Assembly (NCBI GenBank): GCA_025201375.1
Contig: JAIWZP010000012.1
Coordinates: 186,001 to 250,000, forward strand
DNA: 64,000 nucleotides
Source: Gongronella butleri
Lineage: Eukaryota; Mucoromycota; Mucoromycetes; Mucorales; Cunninghamellaceae
Direction of reading: 5' to 3'
This document shows positions 48,927 to 59,282 of this stretch, piece after piece; within the stretch, counting starts at the first letter, position 1, and the number at the start of each line of letters is the position of its first letter. The notes under the pieces were generated by a model. The model ran no database searches, had not been told where the DNA came from, and worked only from the letters and a program-made list of their open reading frames with translations. A program made the translations under genes and the position numbers.

Positions 48927-51900
48927 ATGAGACGCGTGAGTTTGCCCATTTTTTTTCCTTTCTCTCCCTTTTTTCTTTTTTGTTACCCTCGCTATGCAAG
49001 TCATCACCGAGGCCATCTAGACTGTGCTCGTCGTCCGACGAAAAGGTCAAGGCCGCGTGGTACTCGCTTGATGATGAGTCTGTGCTTTCTTCATAGGACA
49101 AGCTAAGAAAAATAAAAAAAATAAGCGCCTATGCCACCTTGCCCCTTTTTTTGGGGTGGTTTAATTGCCTACCCAAAATCGCCTTCCTCTTCATCATCGC
49201 CTTCGCCGTCGGTTTCGGACGCAAAGGACCAATTGAACGAACGCAGACTGATGTTTTCGCTGGACATGGACGGCCGGCGCATGTCCATGGTGGGTGTCTC
49301 GGTCGACGTGGATGATCCGTCGCTGTCGTCCGACAGATTAAGGGGGAACATGCGATAGACAGGCGCGTACAGCACGCCGACGTGATGGTCTTGCTGAGAA
49401 TTGCGTGAACTGGTGCGTGAACCTTATGAAAAAAAGAAAAAAAAGAAATGGGGGTGAGTCAAGGCAACAATGGCAAAATAAAAGGCAGCCCTTACGATGC
49501 GACGAGGCAGGGTACGCGGATTCGCTGTTATAAAGATGCGTGCAGCGATTCGTCAGGTAATCTTGCGACTGGATGAAATCCTGCTGCGCCATGCGCCGTT
49601 GCTGCCAATCCTTGGTGTGCCGAAAGATGGACAGATTCAGGCCCAGTGACAACTTGGCCACCTCGACCCACGAATACTTGTTCTACAAAGGATCAAAAAA
49701 AAAAAAAAGAAAGAAAAATGAGCCCTCATTCCTCTCAATTTCTTTCTTTTTTTACCTGTCGATCGTTTTCTTGATTGGCAAGACACGCGACACCGACCTT
49801 TGGCATGCGAATGGCGACGCGCTGATCGTACTTTTCGTTGACTAGGTTGTCAAACTCTACGGCAATGCCCTCGGCGAGCTGCAATTGCGCGGCGCTGTTC
49901 TGCGTCATCAGGTGAATGTCGATCTCGCGCACGTGCGCCTTTACAAACGTGACATCTGGCAGATCGCCCGGCTCCAGCTCCGACGTGACCGCATTATCCT
50001 CGTCTAGTAGGTTGTACACAAACGTTTGCGCGAAATTCGACGCGCCCATGAGGAAAGAAGGCTTGAGCTCGCCCATGATGCGTCCAATGTTGAAATCCCA
50101 ATGGCACAGGTACGTGGCCGTCTCTGGCAGCGGGCCAAACAACCGATGCGCGTAAATGTTGGTCTCTACAAAAAAAAATGCGTTAAAAACGCTCTTTTCG
50201 TCTTTTTCGCGTTTGCGTACCATCAATATATAAATAATTCTTGGGATCACGCGCATTCTTGGTGCGGAAGTTGCTCCGCCGCGCACTTGGATCGAGGCTG
50301 CTGTCACGCGTCCATGTAATCGGACTGATCGTCACGTACAAGTCTAAAAAAAAGTCGATTTTAGCCAACTTTTGGTTGCGGTCGACGTGCCAATGCACTC
50401 ATTACCCATATAAATGTCCAAATTGCGCAATTCCACCTGCAGCTCTTGGAATTCTAGCTGCGAGTAATGCGAGCATTCGTACAAGTTCTCGGGAAGGAAC
50501 AGGACACCGTCTTTGATGTTGCATAGGATGTAAATCTCAAACGGATCCGTCATGGGCTTTTTTTTTTTAAAAAAAAAAGTGAGAATTGGAGCCAATTTGC
50601 CTTTTTGAAGAGCGCGGGCACTGACCTTTGACTCTGCCTCGTGCTTGCGCATTTCCAAAAACGCGTCCGGGTCGGCGCGTCGCTGGCGATACTCGTCGAC
50701 GGTGGCAAAATGCATGCCGCTGCCGACAAAATTGTTGCGCAGGATGAACAGGTAGCGGATCACGGAGCCAAACAGCTTGACGGCGGCGCCCTCCAGATCA
50801 AATTTGAGGTTCACCGACTCAATGTGCCGCAGCACGTCCACCGACGAATAATATTGGAACGAGCCCCCCATGTTGACCACCATGCTGGATGCCACTTGCG
50901 TGTCGTCGCGGTTCATAAATGCGCTCCACGTGTGCGACGATGGAAGTGAAAGCGTGCCACGGAGCTGGCCAATCTGAAAAACAGGGGGAAAACGCGCGTC
51001 AGCGCGTCGGCACGCGTCTTTTTTTGTTCTTCCTTCATTTTACCTTTGCACTGTAATGAATCGTGTTCACATCAGGTTCAAAATAGAGAAAGGGGAGTGT
51101 GGCATTGAATTTGATGTCATGCGCTGCCAAAATGATATAAGCTGGTGTGTAAAAAAAAAAAAAAAAGTGAGATCAATGTCGTTTTTTCTTGGTGTCCATG
51201 CTTTTAGCTTGCCATTGTCTTCGACGGAATTGGGATTGTTGATGATATTATGCTCATTGACGCAGAGGTACACCTTTGGATCGGGGATGGCGAGGTCAAT
51301 CGTGTACGTGATGGGCACAAAGTGAGCGAGATCCGCGGACGGTCCGGATGTCCAGTCCTTGATGAGGTCCTGGAAGAGCGTGATATGGTCGCGCAGCAAA
51401 AAGATCTCGGGCCGCTTCAATGCGCCCGAAAATTTCCATTCGCGATGCTCGTTCCACACGAGCGGCGACGGCATCTCGACCAGCATCTTGAATCGGTTGG
51501 CTTGCAAGAGGTTGGCAAAATTCACGCTTGTGTATACCTCAATTTTCTTCAAATCGACCTCAATCGTGGACGTGAACCCGCGGTCGTCGGCGGCAAAGGG
51601 CGTGCACGTCTTAATGCTGGACCCGGCCTTGGCTTTAATATCCAGCCAGCCGTGTGGCCGGCTGTAATAACCATCTTTGTCAATGTCGAGCTCAGACACA
51701 TCGCCCATGTACCGCCAATCCTATAGAAGAAAAAACAAAAAAAATTAGGCATTGGCGCGTAAAAAAAAAAAAAAAAAATGGCATAAAGGTTTTTTGTACC
51801 TTGGATGCTTCTCTTGTGGGTATCCGTAGCACGACGTCGGTCTCAAAGTTGATCCACACATCAAAGGAAATGGCCATGCGCGTATCACCGGGTTGTAGGC

Positions 51901-53436
51901 GCGGTGTAGGCTTGTTAGAGCGGTGTGCGTTGGGAAAATAATAATCTTGAAGCAATGCTCTATTTCCATTCGTCGTAAAAAAATAAAAATAGAATCCGTC
52001 AAGATTTTTTTTTTTTTTGTGTCGCCAATTTGCCCATTCTTTTCTTACCTTTGCTTGTCTGTCCATGGACCATAATACATCATGGCATTCCATGCGTCAA
52101 TGCGTAGATTCCACTCTGGCGGCGCGTCGCCATTGCCAATGTCGATGCCTGGGTAGGCGTCCACGGCGGCATTGGCGTGGGAGGCGGGGACGGGGCCGGC
52201 ATAATCGGCGGTGTAGGTGAGTTTCATCTGGCTGAATTCCATGAGCATCTCCATTTTTGCATAATCCTCTTGGTAAATCTTGTGGGACGCGTATGGCTTT
52301 TCCTGGTCGCGGTCGTGGTCGCTGTCGCGACGCTGGCCGAGCGCGTCATTAGACCGCAAACACAGCAGCCAGCGGATGCCGTGCATAAACGCCTGCCACC
52401 GCGTCTGCCGCGGCTCAAAGTGGACGTCATCGCCGCAAAGCGGGCCCGTGTACTTTGTGCTCTTCTCCAACGACACCTGCGGCTTGCGCAGGACCACGTC
52501 ATAGCACGATTTGTAATAGTCGAGCGGCGAACGCGACTTTTCTGCGCTAAACGTGCCCGTGATCTGCGCAGCCTTCCACACAATGTACGACGGCACGTAG
52601 CGGTTGCCAATAATCAGCGCGCCCTTGGTGCACTCGAATTCCATCGGCAAAAAACGCTCGAGCAGCGACAATTCCGCCATCGTCGGGTTTTCTAGGTCGC
52701 CCACTATTTTTTTTTTTTTTAAAAAAAAAGGCGCGTGAGGCGGGTCTGCGGAGGTAAAAAAGAGATCGCGTCGGAGTGGGCCTTTTTTTTTTTACCCATG
52801 TTCTTGTGCAGGTCGTGGCCCATTTCCGGATCTAATCGAGCGTCCGTTTCAAGGCCAAGCATCGTTTTCATGCGCTCGTACACCGGCGCATTGTTGTAAA
52901 TGAACCACTCAAGGCCCTCGACACTGCACATGATGCGGCATGGTAACTTGGTATCGTCTAAATCGCCCACGAAATGCCGTCAATTCATTTGCTTCCATTT
53001 TGATTCAATTTTTATTTTACCACTTTCGGTGCTGGATTTTCGGATGTTGAAAAACCAGTAGCGCATGGTGATATGGCCCTTGACAATGGCAATGGACATG
53101 TTGGTCGAGTGGTACTTGAAGTTGCGAAAGAGCAGGCGCGCGCCCAGGAGCGTAAAACGGACGGAATCTAAGCAAAAACGAGCAAAAAGTAAGCGGCACG
53201 AGTCTTAGTGAGCGCGCAAGCTAGCCCTTACCTAGTTGGATATAAGCGCCATAGCGTCGCCAGAGGTATTGGTTGATAAGTAGGGTGGCGACGCGCGCAA
53301 GCAGTCGGTTGAAATAAAACAAAAAGACAAGCACAAAAAAGATCACCAGGACACAGCACACGACAAAGATCCAGAACTGACCCACATTGGGCTGGCCCTT
53401 GATGACTGTGTCTAGCTGTGCAACAAGGTGCTCCAT
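40626..53436 (-). CDS. CSF1: Csf1/BLTP1-type bridge-like lipid-transfer protein
   Basis: A giant gene of about 20 exons on the minus strand, encoding roughly 3,600 residues. The ATG at 53436 precedes an N-terminal membrane helix ('FVVCCVLVIFFVLVFLFYF'), which anchors the family in the ER. The next exons carry the chorein-like start shared by yeast Csf1 and animal BLTP1 (KIAA1109): 'FTLLGARLLFRNFKYHSTNM' then 'VKGHITMRYWFF'. Many beta-strand-rich repeats follow (exons at about 52704-52049, 51724-51215 and 50168-49757), as expected for a hydrophobic groove. Low-complexity acidic or Ser-rich inserts lie at about 49340-48360. The largest exons are 48303-47063, 46957-44654, 44528-43575 and about 43470-40626; the last contains Gln/Thr/Ser-rich segments and ends 'WDFYQKRVQDS'. 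Known role: a rod-like protein moving phospholipids between ER and other membranes, linked in yeast to cold growth and GPI-anchor synthesis. Exon edges inside are approximate. Confidence 0.88.
43505..43560. repeat. Tandem T(8)CTA-type repeat in a Csf1 intron
   Basis: Several copies of a T-rich 11- to 12-mer ending in 'cta' stand in a row and run into a pure T-tract. Confidence 0.85.
48897..48923. repeat. 27-nt A homopolymer in a Csf1 intron
   Basis: Poly-A on the + strand, hence poly-T in transcript sense, next to the acceptor of the exon that begins 'DLSTEEPSSG'. Confidence 0.9.
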
Positions 53437-53792
53437 GCAAACCAAAAAGAGCAAAACCCAAGGGGAATAGAGGGAAAGAAAAAAGAAAAAGAAAAAGTAA
53501 ACGTGAAAAGAGAAAAAAAGGGCAAGAAAAGGAGCGGCCCGACTGTGCCTTTTGTGCCTTTTTTTGTCGCTCTGCTTTTTGATCAGCCAAATCAAGGCAG
53601 TGGTGCCCCTGCGGGGTGCCCTGCACTTGTTGCCCACGCCGTGCACCGTCCCCAGGCAGGTGTCATGTGCTTGCTTTTTCATACGAATTGCCCCCCGCAC
53701 TGTGACAAAAAGGGCAATTGGTAAGAGCCCGCTTGCCAATTTCTTTCCTCTTTCTTCCCGCTCCTTGTACTTTCTTTTTTTTTTTTTTGGCT
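53437..53792. promoter_or_regulatory. Divergent promoter of CSF1 and the mitochondrial transacylase
   Basis: 356 bp between the two start codons. A purine-rich part (53470-53540) and a GC-rich middle with a possible hairpin (gtgcccctgcggggtgcc, near 53603). No gene fits here. Confidence 0.45.
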
Positions 53793-54187
53793 ATGTTCAC
53801 AAAATCGATCTTGACGCGTCTTTTACACGCGTCACCACGCCATGCGCGCACATGGATGGTAATTTCTCTCTTTTCTACTAGTGTGCAGCCGATATTTAGA
53901 GCTCGTTTTTCTTTTTTCTTGTAGAGCGTCGCTGGCATCGAAAAGTCGCACCGAGCGTTGCTGTTTCCAGGTAAAAAAAAACAATAAAAATAAAAAAAAT
54001 CCGTTTTCGTGTCGTCCTGGGCATTTCTCATCTTTTTTTATGTGTTTTGCGCAGGCCAGGGATCGCAGGCGGTCAATATGGGCAAGGATATTTACGACAG
54101 ATACACGTCGACGGTCAAGGAGGTTTACGAGGAGGCGGATGCCGCGCTTGGTGAATCGCTGCAAGACCTCATTTTTGACGGCGATCA

Positions 54188-54230
<43 letters not shown>

Positions 54231-55368
54231 CAATTGGGCAAGATTTTTTAATTCCGTTTTTCTCCCTTGATGTTTTTCCCGGACCAGGACAAGCTCACGC
54301 TGACGGAGAACGCGCAGCCTGCAATTCTGACAACCTCAATTGCGATGCTGCGTGTTTTGGAGCGCGAGCACGGGTTTGACCTGACCAAGGCATGCCACTA
54401 CGTGCTTGGCCACTCTTTGGGCGAGTACACGGCATTAGTAGCCGCAGGCGCGTTGGAATTGGGCGATGCCGTGCGCCTTGTGCGCGTTCGCGGCCTGGCC
54501 ATGACGCGCGCTGTGCAGGACAAGGGCGACACAGGCATGGTCGCCTTGGTCGGCCGCAAGGGCAAGCTGCATGCCATCGAGACTGCGGTCGCGCAGCTCC
54601 AGGAAACATTGCCCACCGGCGATGTCGTCCAGATCGCCAATGCAAATAGTGTAAGACAAGAAATCACTGCGGCAAATTCCACAATTTTTTGATTTTTTAT
54701 GGATTTTTTTTATTTTCTTGTGCTAGTCGACGCAGCTGGTGCTTAGTGGGACAAAGCAAGGTCTGGCACTGGCCACCGAGGAGCTAAAGAGCCAAAAGCT
54801 GGTGGCCAAGGCAATTTCCCTGCCTGTTTCGTAAGAATACAAGCTTTGCGTCCTGTGTTTCAAGTGCTTATCTTTGTATTGTTTGATCTTTAGTGCACCA
54901 TTCCACAGCGTACTTGTCAAACCGGCAGAGGAAGCCATGGAAGAGGCGTTCCGAGCAGTGACATGGAAGCAGCCGCGTGTACAAGTGATTTCCAACGTGA
55001 CAGCCAAGCCTGTAAGGGAGCAAATAGAGTGGATGCGAGAGACATGATGGGTTGACTGTTGTTTTATAGTACAAGGACGCCGCGGACATTGCGCCGCTGC
55101 TATTGCGGCAAATCACGTCCACGGTCAAGTGGCAGCAAAGCATCGAATTTTGCAAAACGCAGGACGTTGTGGATTATCTCTGCTTTGGTCCTGGCCGCGT
55201 CCTCGCCAACATGCTCACCAAGGATTACCCAGGCGACAGCATCCGGTACGACGTGAACAGAACCCAAGCGAGTGGGGAATGATCACTGATCCGTCGATTT
55301 TTTTTTATTGTAGAGCCATTGATACCGTGGACGCGATGCATCAGTATGTCCAGGAATTTAAGGACTGA
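53793..55368 (+). CDS. MCT1: Mitochondrial malonyl-CoA:ACP transacylase
   Basis: Eight exons joined in phase from the ATG at 53793 to the TGA at 55366-55368, about 353 residues. The first exon ('MFTKSILTRLLHASPRHART') has the Arg-rich, acid-free look of a mitochondrial presequence. The FabD fold follows: 'LLFPGQGSQAVNMG', 'NAQPAILTTSIAML', 'GHSLGEYTALVAAG' with the catalytic Ser at about residue 125, the Arg block 'VRVRGLAMTRAV', and 'PVSAPFHS' with the catalytic His at about 242. Known reaction: moves malonyl from CoA to the acyl-carrier protein in mitochondrial type II fatty acid synthesis, which supplies lipoate. Intron 3 begins GT followed by 35 A residues. A gaataaaacataaa signal lies near 55473. 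Confidence 0.95.
54191..54225 (+). repeat. 35-nt A homopolymer just after a 5' splice site
   Basis: The donor GT at 54189-54190 of MCT1 intron 3 is followed directly by 35 A residues. Confidence 0.9.
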
Positions 55369-56323
55369 TGCAATGGCCATTATGATACAATATTATTATT
55401 TTTCTTCTACTGTATTCTACAGACCAGCATCTCATTCATCCACCACTACATCCCTTCATCCGTCAACATTTTGAATAAAACATAAAACGACATCAACAAT
55501 AATTAATCTCGGCATCCAGAGACTGGGATCGCGCGAAAATCGGTTGTTACGTACGCTAGTCTTGAGCAAAGAATTCTCTGGACAAAATTTGAGAAGCAAC
55601 ATCAGTCATTGTTTTGAGGACCTGAACTCCTGAATAAAATTAGTTGCGCGTAAAAAATGATTAATCGTTTTTTCACTAATGGCCTACCCATACAGTAGGC
55701 GTTTTGCGACGCGGCTTTGGCGCCCCATGGGTTGGTACCAGTTGCAGCCTACTGTAAATTATAATACTGTAAAATTTTATTGTAAAAAAAGGCGTGAAGT
55801 ACAGTACGTATGAAGACGACAGTTTTAGCTGGACGATTTTGATTACTGTAAGCGCTGTTCAAGTACATACCGGTGTTGTGTCTGGGCAGTCCTTAGGTGA
55901 AGTGAGAGACAAAAAAAGAGCAATTGGGGCACCAAGCACCAAGAAAACGCGACAAACGCGTAAAAAAAGAAATAAAGCAGGATAAAAACCTTTAATGGGT
56001 GTTAGTGCACTATTAAGGATATGGATATGTGGACTTACCACTGGCAGACAGTGCTTTAAAACGTGCAAAGTAAAAAGAAAAAAAAGAAAAAAAGCAAAAA
56101 GATAAAGAAAGAAAGGATAGGGGCTGCGAAAAGCAAGAAAAGGGCTAAAATAGGGAAGAGAAAAAAAAAAGGAAAAAGGAAAAAGGGGCACACAAAAAAA
56201 AAGCACATCCCTGACACCGGTACAGTACAGCTATACAGCATGTCTGTGAGACTGTGACTCTGTGTCTAATACTGTACTATCATATGAATCTTTGATACTC
56301 AAACGTGATGCGGACAATCTACC

Positions 56324-57366
56324 GTACTGTACTGTACAGTACAGTACCCGGACAAAAAAAAGTTCCACCCTGGCTATTTCTCTGCAGTGCAAGCACTCCC
56401 TTTAATCACTTTAATCTCTGCTGTACTGATCAATAATGGCTCCAATGATATGAAATTTCGTATGAACAATGATTTACAAGTAAAAAAGCGACTATGAAAT
56501 TATGAAATGAATACAGCAAGCGGATTTTGAAATAGACCGAAAAAGGTGTACCTGACGCGTCACGCGACGCGACGCGTACCTACACGTATGCAATGGCCTG
56601 TGGAGATGAAATGACATTATGAACATCATCTCCAATTTTTCTGAGACGAGTGCAATGGCGTCTGATTGTATTCTATGAGTCAATTTCATGTTACATGTAT
56701 CACATCGATGCTGTGATCGACAAATGTAAAATCATCATGTGACACGCGTCACGCGTCAGACGCATCCGGAATAACAATTTGCATCTCTGTTATGTAATTT
56801 TAATCCCTTGTTGGCTTGAAACCATTGTAATTATTTAATTTGAAGGACTAGAATACAAGACTGTTATCGATTGGTTGAACAGTAGGAGCACTACGGCCAT
56901 GTTACGAAAGAAATCGCGACTTTTGACGCGTCTGACACGTGCACGCGTTACAGTGGTATTTTACATTTATCGATCACAGCACCGATATAATGCATGTAAC
57001 ATGAAATTGATTCATGGAATACAATTAGGCACCATTGAACTCGTCTCAGAAAAAATTGGAGATGCTGTTCATAATGTCATTTCATCTCCACAGGCCATTG
57101 CATACGTGTAGGTACGCGTCGCGTCGCGTGACGCGTCAGGTACACCTTTTTCGGTCTATTTCAAAATCCGCTTGCTGTATTCATTTCATAATTTCATAGT
57201 CGCTTTTTTACTTGTAAATCATTGTTCATACGAAATTTCATATCATTGGAGCCATTATTGATCAATACAGCAGAGATTAAAGTGATTAAAGGGAGTGCTT
57301 GCACTGCAGAGAAATAGCCAGGGTGGAACTTTTTTTGTCCGGGTACTGTACTGTACTGTACAGTAT
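56324..57366. repeat. Long inverted repeat (arms about 440 bp)
   Basis: The left arm, about 56324-56764, and the right arm, about 56923-57366, are reverse complements. The outer 270 bp or so are almost identical (from 'gtacccggacaaaaaaa' through the block 'gaccgaaaaaggtgtacctg' to 'gcaatggcctgtggagatga'). The inner part diverges step by step. The spacer of about 160 bp is unique. The left tip carries a perfect 24-bp palindrome (56324-56347). No conserved reading frame spans it. It could be a foldback or MITE-like transposon, or a hairpin RNA source. Confidence 0.9.
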
Positions 57367-57459
57367 CATGATCGTGAAACGAGTTTGGTCTGAAAATAAA
57401 AAATCAGTCAGCAAGCATCACCCAAGAAAATTCACAAAAACACGATATTCATACGTTTT

Positions 57460-57489
57460 GTAGGTACTGTATGTACATACAGTACCTAC
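57460..57489. repeat. Perfect 30-bp palindrome
   Basis: gtaggtactgtatgt joined directly to its exact reverse complement, with no spacer. It lies 94 bp from the right end of the long inverted repeat and shares its tactgta words. Confidence 0.95.
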
Positions 57490-57679
57490 TGTATTTTTGC
57501 ACACGAATATCATAAAATGACTGATGATCTGTCCATGTTTCGATCCAAGTGTACAGAAACTGATCATTTCAATGCCTGAATAATTGCGCTACACTCATAC
57601 CGTACATTGCATAATAAAAACGTATCATACACTTTTACTGTACGTTTTAAAAACCACCTGGCTGATGATGAGTGCGTTT

Positions 57680-58140
57680 TTCGAACTTTGGTGGCCTGCT
57701 GTGCCTCCAGAAAAAAATTTACAGTCAACCTGCCCGCTAATGAAAAATGTATCCCGGTATAAACTACGGCCCAATGCTCAGTACGGACCCGCCCGATTTT
57801 TTTTAGACCTGAAAATGCCAAAAACTTTAGATTTGTACCTATTTTGCATTCATCTGTCCATCTGCATGGTCGACCCCGTTTAAAAAAAGTCGCATCGAAT
57901 CCAGCGCAAAAATTGCAACAAAAAATCTTAAACCCCCAAAGCGCTACGACCACTTTTGAAAAATTCAGGGGTCACTCAGGGATCACTCAGGGGTCACACT
58001 TTTCAATCTCAGAAAATGCCAAATTTGGGGAATTTCGAACTTCGAGTGATCAATGCATCCCAAACAAGTAACTCCGACAATTTGCTATTGGCAGACAAAA
58101 TGACAGGTCACACCCAGTTTAGAAAATGCACAGAGTGACG
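57680..58140. repeat. Dispersed repeat, copy C (right-truncated)
   Basis: Matches copies A and B from 'cctgctgtgcctccagaaaa' to 'agtgacgc' and then stops exactly where the left terminal inverted repeat of the next element begins. It does not resume on the other side of that element. Confidence 0.8.
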
Positions 58141-58707
58141 CCTATGTTAAATTGTGTGATATAAAGTAAGAATTGGGCAATGCCATTGGCCTTTTGAGTG
58201 CACTTGGCTTTGCGTTCTTGATGCTTTGACAGACGTTCTAGAGGTAATTGATGATTCTAAATCGCATGGTGAAGTCTGAAATGCACGTCAGATTGCTGGA
58301 TTTTGAGCCGATTTCGCCCTGTCATTGCAGTTTCTGCTCTAATACAAGTGCCTCAAAAATCGCTCAATTCGTAATTCTGTTCCGCGTTGCCGATGTAAAA
58401 TTTGATTTATAATCGAATAAAGTTTTCACACGGTGTCCGTTAACTTATAAAATTTCGAGATAATCGCACTTTACGCGATTTTATGCCATTTTTTTGGCCG
58501 TGGGCGGCGGCAAAGGCGCAATTATGAAGTGTTTTTACCAAACGAGCATGGCTCGAAAGTAACACCGTTCGATTCCAAATCAAATTTTACATCCAGGGGC
58601 AACGCGTTAGTTCACCCAGCGCACTCCTGGGCGCTCAGCAGAAGAGATTAAAGCCAAAATGCAGCTGCCCAATTCTTAATTTATATCACACAACTTAATG
58701 TAGGCAT
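58138..58707. mobile_element. Foldback/MITE-like element with 42-bp terminal inverted repeats
   Basis: The left terminus (58138-58180: gacgcctatgtt, then attgtgtgatata and taagaattgggca) is the inverse of the right terminus (58666-58707) with about four mismatches. A second inverted pair lies inside (58383-58417 against 58567-58607, sharing 'gatgtaaaatttgattt'), so most of the 570 bp can fold on itself. There is no transposase frame, so it would be non-autonomous. A clear target-site duplication is not seen. Confidence 0.75.
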
Positions 58708-58889
58708 CATATCCATCATGTCATCACCAATGCCCAAGTCGTTGTCCTCGAGGCGGAGCTCAACCCATCTGGTGTAGAATGATGATGACAAAAAATGCAA
58801 TTGCTTTCATTTTTTAGCTTAAGGCCAACTCGGCGTAGAATACCGTAGCTGCATGGCCATGAAATAGGACTCATCAGAAAGAGCACAAT

Positions 58890-59160
58890 TTGATGCATCT
58901 AAAATTGTCGGTGATCTTCTGTAAAAAATATACAGTCTGCACTTTCGATCCACCAAGCGGCGCCTTGCTTGAGGGGCTGCTGGAGAATCGCGGTGTAAAC
59001 ACCATCAACGACGGCTGCAACCGAATCAAATTGGAAGAAATTGGCAAACATTTTATGGAGCGCGACAACATGGACGGTCTCTGCGACAAGGTGCGCTTCC
59101 TCAAGATGAGCCATTCAATGCTGTTCAATGCTGTTGAGGAGCCAAAATGCTCTGGGAATG
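58890..59160 (+). pseudogene. Coding-like fragment without recognisable family
   Basis: The frame starting near 58890 reads through 'GALLEGLLENRGVNTINDGC' and 'LEEIGKHFMERDNMDGLCDK' with GC-rich third positions like the real genes here, in contrast to the AT-rich surroundings. After about 59150 the codon character is lost and the frame runs into an inverted repeat arm. It looks like a stray exon or gene remnant. I do not recognise the family. Confidence 0.4.
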
Positions 59161-59282
59161 CAATTGTCCTTTTTGCAAAGCTTCACCGTCCCGTACCAAG
59201 GTCCATCATCCGGCCGAGTTTTTGGGAATTTCGGTCAAAATCAACTATCGTCCTCGCTCCACGGCCGACGGGAAAAATAGAA

